From positions 1 through 64,000 of the forward strand of contig JASCOF010000012.1 of the NCBI GenBank assembly GCA_029960065.1: DNA of 64,000 bases, written 5' to 3'. Shown here one piece after another: positions 50,932 to 59,574 of this stretch. A program made the position numbers and the translations under genes. The stretch comes from Flavobacteriaceae bacterium PS02336. GTDB lineage: Bacteria; Bacteroidota; Bacteroidia; Flavobacteriales; Flavobacteriaceae. Every line of letters begins with the position of its first letter. Positions within the stretch are counted from its first letter, which is position 1. The notes under the pieces were generated by a model that saw only the letters and a list, made by a program, of their open reading frames with translations, was not told the DNA's origin and did no database searches.

Positions 50932-51591
50932 TTATCCTTCGCTTTTATTTTCAAACATACTTTTATAATTACTTGAAATAACCGCCTGCAATTCTTTTAA
51001 ATTTAATTCTTTATATTCTGAAGCCATCTCATAAACCTGCTCAATAGTTTCTTCCATTGTATCGGTTTCTAAAAAGAAACGATCATTTGGAATACTTTGA
51101 AATACTGTTTTTAAATCAGGATTTTTTAGCAAATACTTTCCAAATGAAAGATAAAACCCTGCGTTTATTAATTGATCTGCAACTTGTATATTCTTTGAAA
51201 AACCATGAATAATCATTGGAACCTTTACATTCAATCTTTTCTTAATTTCAATTACTTCCTGAAAAGCGGCTACACAATGTATAACAACTGGTTTTCCGAA
51301 TTTTTCAGCTAATGCCAATTGTTTCTCAAAAACTGAAATCTGCAGCTCTAACGGCATTTCAATTCTTTTATCTAAACCACACTCGCCTATTGCCAGACAA
51401 TTTTGGTTTTGCAGTTTTTCTTCAATAATTTTCAAATCTGCATCAATGCTGCTTTCCTCAATATACCACGGATGAATTCCGATTGAATAAAATGGAATAG
51501 CGCCATCAAAATCTTTTGGATATTGATTAACCAATTCTAAAACATTTGACTGATTGGTAAATTGATGTGTATGAAAATTAAAGTATTCCAT
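50932..51591 (-). CDS. TatD-family metal-dependent hydrolase
   Basis: This 219-aa amidohydrolase-fold protein is somewhat shorter than E. coli TatD (about 260). Metal-site motifs are FNFHTHQ (HxH), AIGECGLD (Glu), VIHCVAAF (His), IIHGFSKN (His) and FLETDTME (Asp). TatD proteins act as DNases or D-aminoacyl hydrolases in quality control. Its start codon overlaps the stop of the DUF1684 gene by one base, so the two form an operon read from the 52.2-kb promoter. Confidence 0.9.
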   Translation of the reverse strand: MEYFNFHTHQFTNQSNVLELVNQYPKDFDGAIPFYSIGIHPWYIEESSIDADLKIIEEKLQNQNCLAIGECGLDKRIEMPLELQISVFEKQLALAEKFGKPVVIHCVAAFQEVIEIKKRLNVKVPMIIHGFSKNIQVADQLINAGFYLSFGKYLLKNPDLKTVFQSIPNDRFFLETDTMEETIEQVYEMASEYKELNLKELQAVISSNYKSMFENKSEG

Positions 51592-52190
51592 TAATGAAAG
51601 GTCTTTACACCTGCTTTAATTTCAACTTTTAAATCATTTTCTAAAGGTACAAGCGGGCAAGAATATTTATAATTGTAAGCACAATATGGATTATACGCCT
51701 GATTAAAATCGACAGCTATGGTGTTTCCTTTAGGAATCTCTAAATCAATATAACGACCGCCAATATAACTTTGTTTGCCAGTTGTTAAATCTGAAAAAGG
51801 TAAAAAAAGATGATTTTTATATTTTTCCTGTACAATAAGATCTAAACTTTGATAAACGGCAAGCTGAAAAGCTTTTCCATTTATTTTGAAGTTCAAAGTT
51901 CCATATTTGATATATTTTGGAGTACGAGTTCCTGATGTTTTCATTTCGAAAGCTTTTCCACCTTTGGCTTTTACCAAAGTAGCATTCACAAAATAAGTCT
52001 CAGAGATTGGAAAAAAATCTAAGCTTTTAAACGTTTTCAAATCTTCAGCCATTAACGGACTCGTCTTAGGATCAGCATATTCTGAATTCAGTTTCTTCTG
52101 AAATTTTTCAGCTTCACTTTTACTAAACTTTTTTTGGCTAAAGCCAATATTAAAAACCAACAATAAAAGCAGGACGTTTACAGTTCTCAT
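51591..52190 (-). CDS. DUF1684 family exported protein
   Basis: About 199 aa from the ATG at 52188-52190, with a good signal peptide (MRTVNVLLLLLVFNIGFSQ). The DUF1684 core has FFPISETYFVNATLV, YGTLNFKINGKAFQLAVYQS, LFLPFSDLTTGKQSYIGGRYIDL and FNQAYNPYCAYNYKYSCPLVP. The family is widespread but its function is unknown. The longer frame to 52208 adds MHKISK. I prefer 52190, because a TACTTTTG promoter element at 52217-52224 would place the transcript start close to 52210. tatD follows with a one-base overlap. Confidence 0.87.
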   Translation of the reverse strand: MRTVNVLLLLLVFNIGFSQKKFSKSEAEKFQKKLNSEYADPKTSPLMAEDLKTFKSLDFFPISETYFVNATLVKAKGGKAFEMKTSGTRTPKYIKYGTLNFKINGKAFQLAVYQSLDLIVQEKYKNHLFLPFSDLTTGKQSYIGGRYIDLEIPKGNTIAVDFNQAYNPYCAYNYKYSCPLVPLENDLKVEIKAGVKTFH

Positions 52191-52216
52191 TTTAGAAATT
52201 TTATGCAAAAATAGTT

Positions 52217-52224
52217 CAAAAGTA
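52217..52224 (-). promoter_or_regulatory. -7 element of the DUF1684-tatD operon
   Basis: On the minus strand this reads TACTTTTG (TAnnTTTG), 26 bases before the chosen ATG. It is half of a divergent promoter pair with 52260-52267. Confidence 0.6.
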
Positions 52225-52259
52225 ACAAAACAACAACCACTTAACGAGACAAAGTTTCC

Positions 52260-52267
52260 TAACTTTG
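52260..52267 (+). promoter_or_regulatory. -7 element of the MFS transporter gene
   Basis: TAACTTTG (TAnnTTTG), 22 bases before the ATG at 52290. It is divergent from the element at 52217-52224. Confidence 0.6.
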
Positions 52268-52289
52268 TGACGATAATTTATCACGCACA

Positions 52290-53507
52290 ATGCTAAAAAA
52301 CGCTTTTACCCATTACATCAACAATTTTAGAGGATTCACAAGAGAAGTTTGGATTCTAGCCATCGTTACATTTATCAATCGTGCCGGGACAATGGTACTT
52401 CCTTTTTTATCTAAGTATTTAAAAGAAGATCTTCACTTTACTTATAATCAAGTTGGCTGGATTATGGTGGCGTTTGGTTTTGGTTCTATGTTAGGTTCAT
52501 GGCTCGGAGGCAAACTTTCAGATAAAATCGGGTTTTATAAAATCATGATTTTCAGTTTATTTACCAGCGGACTTTCCCTTTTCTTTGTGCAATATATTAC
52601 AACATTTTGGGCACTTTGTGCTGCGATGTTCGTTCTAATGACCATTGCAGATATGTTTAGACCGGCAATGTTTGTTTCATTAGGTGCTTACGCAAAACCA
52701 GAAAATAGAACCCGTGCCCTTACGCTTGTCCGTCTTGCAGTTAATTTAGGTTTTGCTGCAGGACCTGCTCTTGGAGGTTTAATTATTATGGGAATGGGTT
52801 ATTCTGGTCTTTTTTGGGTAGATGGTGCCTCTTGTATTATATCGATATCAATTTTTGCTCTATTAGTAAAAGAAAAGAAAAAAGTCGATCATGGTGATAA
52901 AACGGAAAGTGCAGGCGATACAAAATCTGTTTTTCACGATAAAATTTTCTGGGTTTTCTTGTTTGTAAGTTTTATTACAGCTATGATCTTTTTTCAGCTT
53001 TTTACCACTCTGCCTTTATATCATAATGAAAAATTTGGCTTAAGCGAATTCCAAACTGGACTGCTAATGACGCTCAACGGACTTTTAATTTTTAGCCTGG
53101 AGATGCCGACGGTTGGATTTTTGGAAAGAAAAGCTTTTCCAAAAATCCGAATTATAATTGTAGGCTCTTTTATAATGGCCTTGAGTTTCTTTCTATTATT
53201 AATCAATTTCTGGGCTGGAATGCTAGTGGTCAGTATGGTTTGTATTTCTATAGGCGAAGTCTTGACATTTCCATTCTCAAATGCTTTTGCGCTCAGCCGT
53301 GCTCCACGAGGGCAAGAAGGGCGTTATATGGCGCTATACACGATGAGTTTTAGCTTGGCACATATTATTAGTTCCAAACTTGGCTTTGAAATTATTACCC
53401 GTTTTGGTTACCAAATCAATTGGCTTTTTATGGCTTGTATTGGGGTTATTGCAACCGTATGCTGTGTCTGGATTAAAAATGCATTGGTAACTCAAAAATT
53501 GCTCTAA
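52290..53507 (+). CDS. Major facilitator superfamily transporter (drug/metabolite exporter-like)
   Basis: This 405-aa protein has 12 membrane helices in two bundles. The MFS motif A block is GSWLGGKLSDKIGFYK after helix 2 (about 68-83), and a motif C-like GPALGGLIIMGMG lies in helix 5. The central loop (about 195-215) is charged. It resembles MdtH/YdgK-type drug exporters; the substrate is unknown. It stands alone with its own promoter. Confidence 0.9.
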   Translation: MLKNAFTHYINNFRGFTREVWILAIVTFINRAGTMVLPFLSKYLKEDLHFTYNQVGWIMVAFGFGSMLGSWLGGKLSDKIGFYKIMIFSLFTSGLSLFFVQYITTFWALCAAMFVLMTIADMFRPAMFVSLGAYAKPENRTRALTLVRLAVNLGFAAGPALGGLIIMGMGYSGLFWVDGASCIISISIFALLVKEKKKVDHGDKTESAGDTKSVFHDKIFWVFLFVSFITAMIFFQLFTTLPLYHNEKFGLSEFQTGLLMTLNGLLIFSLEMPTVGFLERKAFPKIRIIIVGSFIMALSFFLLLINFWAGMLVVSMVCISIGEVLTFPFSNAFALSRAPRGQEGRYMALYTMSFSLAHIISSKLGFEIITRFGYQINWLFMACIGVIATVCCVWIKNALVTQKLL

Positions 53508-53611
53508 AAAAACTTTAACTTCTTAATCCATTATTATTCAATTTATTACAATTAAATTTGAATGGCTTTTTTGTGTCTAAAAATCAATTCAAACTTAATT
53601 TTTAGTTAAAT

Positions 53612-53656
53612 AACTATTTTTATAGTTGCATAACTAGAAAAATAGTTGTAGGTTTG
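53612..53656 (+). promoter_or_regulatory. BlaI-family promoter with twin operator-like dyads
   Basis: Two 16-bp dyads of the form AACTA-N6-TAGTT lie at 53612-53627 and 53632-53647, 20 bp centre to centre (about two helical turns). They cover the space between a TTG (53626-53628) and the -7 element TAGGTTTG (53649-53656). BlaI/MecI repressors bind paired dyads of this kind. The first blaI-like ATG is at 53674. Autoregulation is the likely reading. Confidence 0.7.
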
Positions 53657-53673
53657 AATTAAAATTAGAGAAG

Positions 53674-54042
53674 ATGCAGAAGTTAACCAACAAAGAAGAA
53701 GAAATTATGATGATTTTATGGAAGCTTAAAAAAGCTTTTGTAAAAGAAATTCAAGCAGAAATAACAGAAGATCAGCCTCATTACAATACATTATCCACTA
53801 TAGTGCGTAATTTGGAAGAAAAAGGATATGTAGGACATAATGCCTTTGGAAACACCCATCAATACTTTCCTATTATTAAGATAGAAGAATATAGAAAGGG
53901 CTTTATGAAAACAGCAATCGATAATTACTTTAATAGTTCTTATAAAAGTATGGTTTCATTTTTTGCTAAAGAAGAAAAAATTTCTGCAGATGAACTGCGC
54001 GAAATTTTATCAATGATTGAAAATAAGGACGAAGAAAAATAG
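53674..54042 (+). CDS. BlaI/MecI/CopY-family transcriptional repressor, copy 1
   Basis: This 122-aa protein has a winged-helix DNA-binding domain (about 1-70: LTNKEEEIMMILWKLKKAFVKEI, HYNTLSTIVRNLEEKGYV) and a dimerisation tail (about 75-122) ending LREILSMIENK. It lacks a clear N-F-P cleavage site. Family members repress until a partner M56 protease leads to their removal. The M56 gene follows by 6 bases. Copy 2 (55736) differs at roughly a dozen positions, so the pair is a fairly recent duplication. Twin dyads upstream are its likely operators. Confidence 0.93.
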   Translation: MQKLTNKEEEIMMILWKLKKAFVKEIQAEITEDQPHYNTLSTIVRNLEEKGYVGHNAFGNTHQYFPIIKIEEYRKGFMKTAIDNYFNSSYKSMVSFFAKEEKISADELREILSMIENKDEEK

Positions 54043-54048
54043 TTTTTT

Positions 54049-55707
54049 ATGGAAGCAGTTTTCATTTATATCGCCAAATCAGCCTCTTTGATGCTTTTGT
54101 TCTATTGTGTTTATTTTTTCTTATTACGAAAAGAAACATTTTTCAATAGCAGCAGATGGTTTTTATTAGCCGGTCTATTAGTTGCCGCAATTTTACCATT
54201 ATTAAGTTTTACAAAGGTTATCTGGATTGATGCTGTTCCACATTTAACTACCAACATTCAGCCAGCTTTTATTCCTGTAACAGAAAAAGAATCCTTGCAA
54301 TTTAATTGGACTTATCTATTAATCGGTGCATACTCAGTTGGTTTTTTAGTTTTCATCATCAAATTTGCAATCGATTTTTACAGCTTAAATTCTGTAATCA
54401 GAGGAAAAAAAGTAAAACAGCAAGCCGACTTTAAATTTATAGATGTTAAAGAAAACATTGCGCCTTTCTCTTACTTCGAATACATTGTGTATAACTCATC
54501 ACTATATACAGCTACTGAACTAGAAAATATTATTGAACATGAAAAAGTACACAGCGATCAAAATCATACTTTAGATGTATTGATTTCAAGGATCTTCAGC
54601 ATTATATTCTGGTTTAATCCAATTGTCTGGTTTTATAAAAAAGCAATAACTCAAAATCTTGAATTCATTGCTGACAGCGAAGCTGCAAAAAAAATATCCG
54701 ATAAAAAAGCCTATCAATACACACTTTTAAAAATAACAACACATGAAAACTGTGTTGCAATCACCAATCATTTTTATCAATCATTAATCAAAAAACGAAT
54801 CGTCATGTTAAACAAAAATCAATCAAAAAAGAGGAACTCCTGGAAGTACTATGTAGTAATTCCTGCACTTGCGGCTTTTATTTTATTATTTCAAATTGAA
54901 GTAATTGCCAAAGAAAAACCGCAAATAATAAAGATGGAGAACGAATCAAACATCAAATCTATAGATGTTTATAAAATTCGAAAAAACACAACCGATGCAG
55001 AATTAGATGAAATTAAAAATAATTTACAAAAAGATCATAATGTAAAATTTGAAGTTTCTGAAATTAAGCGAAATGACTCTAATCAACTAACATCTATTAT
55101 CGTTGATGTCAAAAAAGGAAAACAGCGTGCTAAATCTATGCAGAATTCTGATAATGCAATAAATGAATTTGGAGTACTTGTTATAACTTATAATAATGGA
55201 GACAAAAAGATCGGAATTCAAACTGTAAATGATTCTCACAGTAAAAAATCAAAAAATGCAGTGAGTAAAAGCATTTCAACTGCAAATGCAGATACTGAAG
55301 ATGATTCAAAAAAATCTTCAAATTATCAAATTATCGTAACTCAAAACAAAAACTCTAATACCGATACCAATGTTAACATTAATTCTTCTACTAGTACAAA
55401 AACTAATAGTAATACTAATACAAATAGTAGCACTTTTGTAACCACAAACGTTAATGATGATGTTACTACCATAACTACTAGTTCTGATGCAAAGCCAAGA
55501 ATTGTGGTTTCTAATAAAAGCAATACTGATCTTAACGGAAATACACTTATAATCGTTGACGGAAAAGTAATGCCTGAAGATTTTGACCTTGAAGACCTTA
55601 AACCTAATCAAATTAAAACCATGAGTGTTTATAATGGTATAAAAGCTACTGCAAAATACGGTGAAAAAGGTAAAGACGGTGTAATTGAAATTGAAACTCA
55701 TAAATAG
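54049..55707 (+). CDS. M56 (BlaR1-like) membrane protease with plug-like C-terminus, copy 1
   Basis: This 552-aa protein has N-terminal membrane helices (about 5-23, 37-55, 87-107), then the M56 zinc site HEKVH at 164-168 with a downstream Glu in LEFIADSEAAKK. Another helix lies near 268-285. The large C-terminal half is not the penicillin-binding sensor of true BlaR1. It is Ser/Thr/Asn-rich (about 400-480, NSNTDTNVNIN) and ends in IKTMSVYNGIKATAKYGEKGKDGVIEIE, which resembles the plug of TonB-dependent receptors. It probably senses an envelope signal and inactivates the BlaI-type repressor. It follows blaI-like copy 1 by 6 bases. Confidence 0.88.
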   Translation: MEAVFIYIAKSASLMLLFYCVYFFLLRKETFFNSSRWFLLAGLLVAAILPLLSFTKVIWIDAVPHLTTNIQPAFIPVTEKESLQFNWTYLLIGAYSVGFLVFIIKFAIDFYSLNSVIRGKKVKQQADFKFIDVKENIAPFSYFEYIVYNSSLYTATELENIIEHEKVHSDQNHTLDVLISRIFSIIFWFNPIVWFYKKAITQNLEFIADSEAAKKISDKKAYQYTLLKITTHENCVAITNHFYQSLIKKRIVMLNKNQSKKRNSWKYYVVIPALAAFILLFQIEVIAKEKPQIIKMENESNIKSIDVYKIRKNTTDAELDEIKNNLQKDHNVKFEVSEIKRNDSNQLTSIIVDVKKGKQRAKSMQNSDNAINEFGVLVITYNNGDKKIGIQTVNDSHSKKSKNAVSKSISTANADTEDDSKKSSNYQIIVTQNKNSNTDTNVNINSSTSTKTNSNTNTNSSTFVTTNVNDDVTTITTSSDAKPRIVVSNKSNTDLNGNTLIIVDGKVMPEDFDLEDLKPNQIKTMSVYNGIKATAKYGEKGKDGVIEIETHK

Positions 55708-55735
55708 TACATTTTCGAATTTAAAAATTAAAAAA

Positions 55736-56104
55736 ATGCAAAAACTAACCAATAAAGAAGAAGAAATCATGCATATTTTATGGAAGCTGAAGAAGGCTTT
55801 TGTAAAAGAAATTCAAGCAGAGATTTTGGAAGATCAGCCGCATTACAATACTTTGTCTACCATTGTTCGTAATCTGGAAGAGAAAGGTTATGTTGCACAC
55901 AATGCTTTTGGAAATACACATCAATATTATCCAAATGTAAGCATTGAAGATTACCGAAAAGGTTTTATGAGTACAGCAATTGATAACTACTTCAATAGTT
56001 CTTATAAAAGTATGGTTTCGTTTTTTGCCAAAGAAGAAAAAATTTCTGCTGATGAGTTACGCGAAATCTTAGCTATGATCGAAAATCCAAAAGAAAGTAA
56101 ATAA
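55736..56104 (+). CDS. BlaI/MecI/CopY-family transcriptional repressor, copy 2
   Basis: This 122-aa protein is almost identical to copy 1. Differences cluster at position 13 (His for Met), in the loop (YYPNVSIEDY for YFPIIKIEEY) and at the C-terminus (NPKESK). I start at ATG 55736. The open frame reaches upstream to 55685, but those codons lie over the end of the preceding gene, and the shorter start matches copy 1 exactly. It is 28 bases after M56 copy 1 and 10 before M56 copy 2; it has no promoter of its own, so it is read from the 53.6-kb promoter. Confidence 0.93.
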   Translation: MQKLTNKEEEIMHILWKLKKAFVKEIQAEILEDQPHYNTLSTIVRNLEEKGYVAHNAFGNTHQYYPNVSIEDYRKGFMSTAIDNYFNSSYKSMVSFFAKEEKISADELREILAMIENPKESK

Positions 56105-56114
56105 TTTTAATCGT

Positions 56115-57971
56115 ATGGAAGCACTTTTCATTTTTATTCTAAAGTCAAGCGGATTGCTGGCAATGTTTTATTTTGCTTACATTATCTTACTGCGTAAAGA
56201 AACTTTTTTCAACAGCAGCCGATGGTTTTTAATTGCGGGATTAATCACCTCTGTAGTATTACCATTTGTAGTTTACACTAAGATTATCTGGATTCAGCCT
56301 GCACCAGTTCAAGCTCCTGATCCTGTAATTACAGAACAGACTATCAAAAATATTCCTGTTGAAATGAATAATGTTATTTCGTATCAACCTAAGTACACTC
56401 CTCAAGAGATTACTGAAGAAAAAAGTGTCGAAATAAACTGGGATTTGGTTTTACTGGCTGTTTACAGTATAGGATTCGCCGCTTTTATGCTAAAATTTGT
56501 CCTTGACTTTTACAGCTTGAATTCTGTTTTAAAAGGAAAAAAAATAGAACAGCAGGAAGATTTTAAATTCATAGATATAAGCGAAAATATTGCTCCGTTT
56601 TCTTATTTCGATTATATAGTGTATAACTCATCACTCTACACTTCATCTGAATTAGAAAGCATTTTGGAACATGAAAAAGTTCACAGTGACCAAAAACATA
56701 CCGTAGATGTTTTAATTTCTAGAATATTCTGTATTCTGTTTTGGTTTAACCCGATAGTATGGCTTTATAAAAAAGCGATCCTGCAAAATTTAGAATTTAT
56801 TGCCGATAGTGAAGCTTCTAAAAAAATTGCCGACAAAAAAGCCTATCAATACACGCTTTTAAAAATAACAACACATGAAACTTGTGTTGCAATCACCAAT
56901 CATTTTTATCAATCATTAATCAAAAAACGAATTGTTATGTTAAACAAAAATCAATCAAACAAAAGGAATTACTGGAAATACTATGCTGTAATTCCTGCTC
57001 TTGGAGCATTTATTCTTTTATTTCAAATAAAAACTATTGCGCAAGAAAAAAAAGAAAATCTGGCCACTGTTCAAAATGACACGATTAAGGAAGAACAAGA
57101 GATTATTAAAATAACTAAAAACACTACTGATCAGGAATTAAAAGATCTTACTTCAAAATTAAAAACAGACCATAACCTAGACGTTGAAGTATCTGATGTA
57201 AAAAGAAATTCGGATAAAGAACTAACAGCAATCCAAATTCAGTCAAAATCTGAATCTGGTAAAAAACAAACCATTAAAATTGATGGAAATAAAGCTATTA
57301 AAGACTGCGAGATTGCAATTGGAACTGATGAAAACGGAACAAAAGCCATTGTAATTAACACCGATAAAAATTTGAAAATGCCATTGATGATCAAAAACGA
57401 AAGAGTTATTGTTCGTAATTATGGAGATTCAGATGTAGCACCTCCTACTCCTCCAGCACCTCCAGCTTTTCCTTCTGGGGCACTTCCTCCAGCACCGGCA
57501 GTCGATATGTCTAAAATGCCTAAGCCTCCTGTTGCTCCAAAAAATCCAGTGGATAAAGTAGCCATGAAGAAGTTTGAAAAAGAAATGGAGGAATTTGAAA
57601 AGAAAATGGAGAAATTTCAGCCAAACTTAGACGCTATGTCTGCTTACGGAGATGCTGTAAGTGAAATCATGTCTAAACGTGAAGTAATTTATGAAAAAGA
57701 GATGGCTAAGTACGAGCTTGCAATGGAAAAGTTCAACGATAAAATGGAAAAGTTTAATTACAATTTTAAATTTAATTTTGGAGATGACTCACAGGAATAT
57801 CAAAATGACATGAAGCAATATGAGCAAGATATGAAGCAGTATGAGCTTGACATGAAACAACATGAAAAAGATATGAAACAACATGCTAAAGACATGAAGC
57901 AACATGCAAAGGATATGAAACAGCATGAAAAAGACATGAAAGCTTTGGAAAAAGAAAACAAAAAAGCTTAA
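56115..57971 (+). CDS. M56 (BlaR1-like) membrane protease with Pro-rich and heptad C-terminus, copy 2
   Basis: This 618-aa paralogue of the gene at 54049 has the same N-terminal membrane/M56 part (HEKVH at 186-190, LEFIADSEASKK) and anchor helix (YAVIPALGAFILLF). The C-terminus is quite different. A Pro-rich segment (APPTPPAPPAF, about 437-472) is followed by a charged helical region ending in seven-residue repeats (DMKQYEQ, DMKQHEK, DMKQHAK, about 565-610), a likely coiled coil. There is no plug-like end. The duplicated module therefore keeps its protease but has swapped its presumed sensing part. A terminator follows. Confidence 0.88.
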   Translation: MEALFIFILKSSGLLAMFYFAYIILLRKETFFNSSRWFLIAGLITSVVLPFVVYTKIIWIQPAPVQAPDPVITEQTIKNIPVEMNNVISYQPKYTPQEITEEKSVEINWDLVLLAVYSIGFAAFMLKFVLDFYSLNSVLKGKKIEQQEDFKFIDISENIAPFSYFDYIVYNSSLYTSSELESILEHEKVHSDQKHTVDVLISRIFCILFWFNPIVWLYKKAILQNLEFIADSEASKKIADKKAYQYTLLKITTHETCVAITNHFYQSLIKKRIVMLNKNQSNKRNYWKYYAVIPALGAFILLFQIKTIAQEKKENLATVQNDTIKEEQEIIKITKNTTDQELKDLTSKLKTDHNLDVEVSDVKRNSDKELTAIQIQSKSESGKKQTIKIDGNKAIKDCEIAIGTDENGTKAIVINTDKNLKMPLMIKNERVIVRNYGDSDVAPPTPPAPPAFPSGALPPAPAVDMSKMPKPPVAPKNPVDKVAMKKFEKEMEEFEKKMEKFQPNLDAMSAYGDAVSEIMSKREVIYEKEMAKYELAMEKFNDKMEKFNYNFKFNFGDDSQEYQNDMKQYEQDMKQYELDMKQHEKDMKQHAKDMKQHAKDMKQHEKDMKALEKENKKA

Positions 57972-57990
57972 TATACTTGATTCACAATTG

Positions 57991-58019
57991 AAAAACCAGT
58001 GTTTAAAGCACTGGTTTTT
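57991..58019 (+). terminator. Terminator of the BlaI/M56 module
   Basis: A perfect 11-bp stem (57991-58001 with 58009-58019) with a 7-base loop, then TTTTTC-rich sequence. Confidence 0.85.
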
Positions 58020-58059
58020 CTATATAAAAGATTTTTTTTTAATCTCTAAAAAGTAAAAA

Positions 58060-59493
58060 ATGAAAATAAAGCTATCTGTTCTTCTTTTAGTTTTTTGCCT
58101 GTCTGTCTCTGCGCAGCAAAAAAATACAGAAAATGAGATTTTTATTGCTATGGATAAAACAGCTTCCATATTATTAGAAAAATCAAAAACCAACTCAATT
58201 TCTATAGGTGTTGTTAAAAACGGAAAAACATATACACGTCATTACGGCGAAATAGATAAAGGAAAGGAAAATCCTGCGACTAATAACACCGTTTTCGAAG
58301 TAGCTTCAATCACTAAATTATTCACCGGATTATTAGCTGCTCAAGCTGTTTTAGAAGGAAAATTAAATCATGATGATGATATCAGAAAATATCTAAAAGG
58401 TTCTTATCCTAATTTAGAATATCATGGTACACCAATAACTATTAAAGATCTGGTTTCTTTTAAGACCGGTTTTAATAAAGATTTACCCGACAACAGCGAA
58501 TTAAGAAAGATCCGTAACGACAGCAGTTATATGGCTTTTAAAAAAATGGATGAATCTTACACGCGTGATAATTTTTTCGAAGATCTTAAAACAATAAAGT
58601 TAGATACACTTCCCGGTACTAAATTTAAATACAGCAACGGAAGTCTTAATTTGACAGCACATATTTTAGAAAATGTGTACAACAAGAGTTATGAAACGCT
58701 TTTAAAAGAAAATATATTTTCGAAATTAGAAATGAAATCTACGGGAATAAATTTAAATCCAAATACAGCTATTGCAAATGGTTATAATCTAAAAGGAATT
58801 TTAATGCCTCAAATCTCCGATAATCTTTGGGGCGCAGCGGGAAGGTTAAAATCTACTTTAGGTGACTTAACTAAATTTATTACTTATGAGCTGAATACAA
58901 AGAATAAAATCGTACAAGAATCTCAACGAAATCTTTTAAATAGTGCTACAACTTGGAACGGCTATTTTTGGGATTATATACAGGTGGATGAAAACGGAAA
59001 AAACTGCTGGAAACACGGCGGCGCATTTGGAACCCAAAACATGCTTGTAATTTATCCAGAGAGACAATTAGGAATTTCTATTATTGTAAACATAAGTGAC
59101 GAGAATACCGCAAATGCTTTAGGCGAAGCAGTAATAACGCTTTCTAATAATCTCTTAAAGGATAACAATAAACAATCTGGTATTTATGGTTATAAGATAA
59201 ACGATAAAAATATTGTATTTACTTACGAACATGACAAAGCATTAAATCAAGATTTAGTAAAAAGTGTATCTATTGCAGGTTCATTTGATAATTGGAATCC
59301 GAACGATCCAAATTTTCAAATGATTCAAAAAAATAAAAATACATTTGAATTAACAATTCCAAAATCGCAGTTTGAAAAAGATAAAACACATCTTTTTAAG
59401 TTTGTCATTAATAAAACTGGATGGATAGAAGCGCCAAAAAATGCTGTAAACAGACAGACAGACGGAGATGAAAACTTAATTTTAAAAATATAA
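58060..59493 (+). CDS. Serine beta-lactamase-family hydrolase with C-terminal AMPK/CBM48-like domain
   Basis: This 477-aa protein has a signal peptide (about 1-18, VFCLSVSAQ). The class C beta-lactamase/DD-peptidase fold has S83-I-T-K86 (nucleophile and base), Y191-S-N193 and K-H319-G-G. The C-terminal domain (about 385-477) with VSIAGSFDNWNPNDPNF and KTHLFKFVINKTGWIEAP resembles the glycogen-binding AMPK/CBM48 fold. It may be an esterase, a peptidase or a beta-lactamase. Its place after two BlaI/M56 modules suggests a regulatory link, though a terminator lies between them. Confidence 0.88.
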   Translation: MKIKLSVLLLVFCLSVSAQQKNTENEIFIAMDKTASILLEKSKTNSISIGVVKNGKTYTRHYGEIDKGKENPATNNTVFEVASITKLFTGLLAAQAVLEGKLNHDDDIRKYLKGSYPNLEYHGTPITIKDLVSFKTGFNKDLPDNSELRKIRNDSSYMAFKKMDESYTRDNFFEDLKTIKLDTLPGTKFKYSNGSLNLTAHILENVYNKSYETLLKENIFSKLEMKSTGINLNPNTAIANGYNLKGILMPQISDNLWGAAGRLKSTLGDLTKFITYELNTKNKIVQESQRNLLNSATTWNGYFWDYIQVDENGKNCWKHGGAFGTQNMLVIYPERQLGISIIVNISDENTANALGEAVITLSNNLLKDNNKQSGIYGYKINDKNIVFTYEHDKALNQDLVKSVSIAGSFDNWNPNDPNFQMIQKNKNTFELTIPKSQFEKDKTHLFKFVINKTGWIEAPKNAVNRQTDGDENLILKI

Positions 59494-59515
59494 AAACATT
59501 CCTATTTCACTACTC

Positions 59516-59549
59516 AAAAGACTTTGCTTCAAACACAAAGTCTTTTTTT
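59516..59549 (+). terminator. Terminator after the serine hydrolase
   Basis: An 11-bp stem AAAAGACTTTG/CAAAGTCTTTT (59516-59526 with 59536-59546), 9-base loop, then T's. Confidence 0.85.
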
Positions 59550-59550
59550 A

Positions 59551-59558
59551 TATCTTTG
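59551..59558 (+). promoter_or_regulatory. -7 element for the 47-aa protein gene
   Basis: TATCTTTG (TAnnTTTG), 16 bases before the ATG at 59575. Confidence 0.6.
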
Positions 59559-59574
59559 AACAAACAAATCTACT

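Noticed and set aside
55318..55770. 150-codon minus-strand open frame inside the first M56 gene
   Set aside because: It is antisense to the Ser/Thr/Asn-rich repeat region; its composition is a mirror of that repeat and it spans a gene boundary.
53674..59493. A beta-lactam resistance operon
   Set aside because: The M56 proteins lack the penicillin-binding sensor, and a terminator separates the hydrolase; antibiotic resistance cannot be claimed from sequence.
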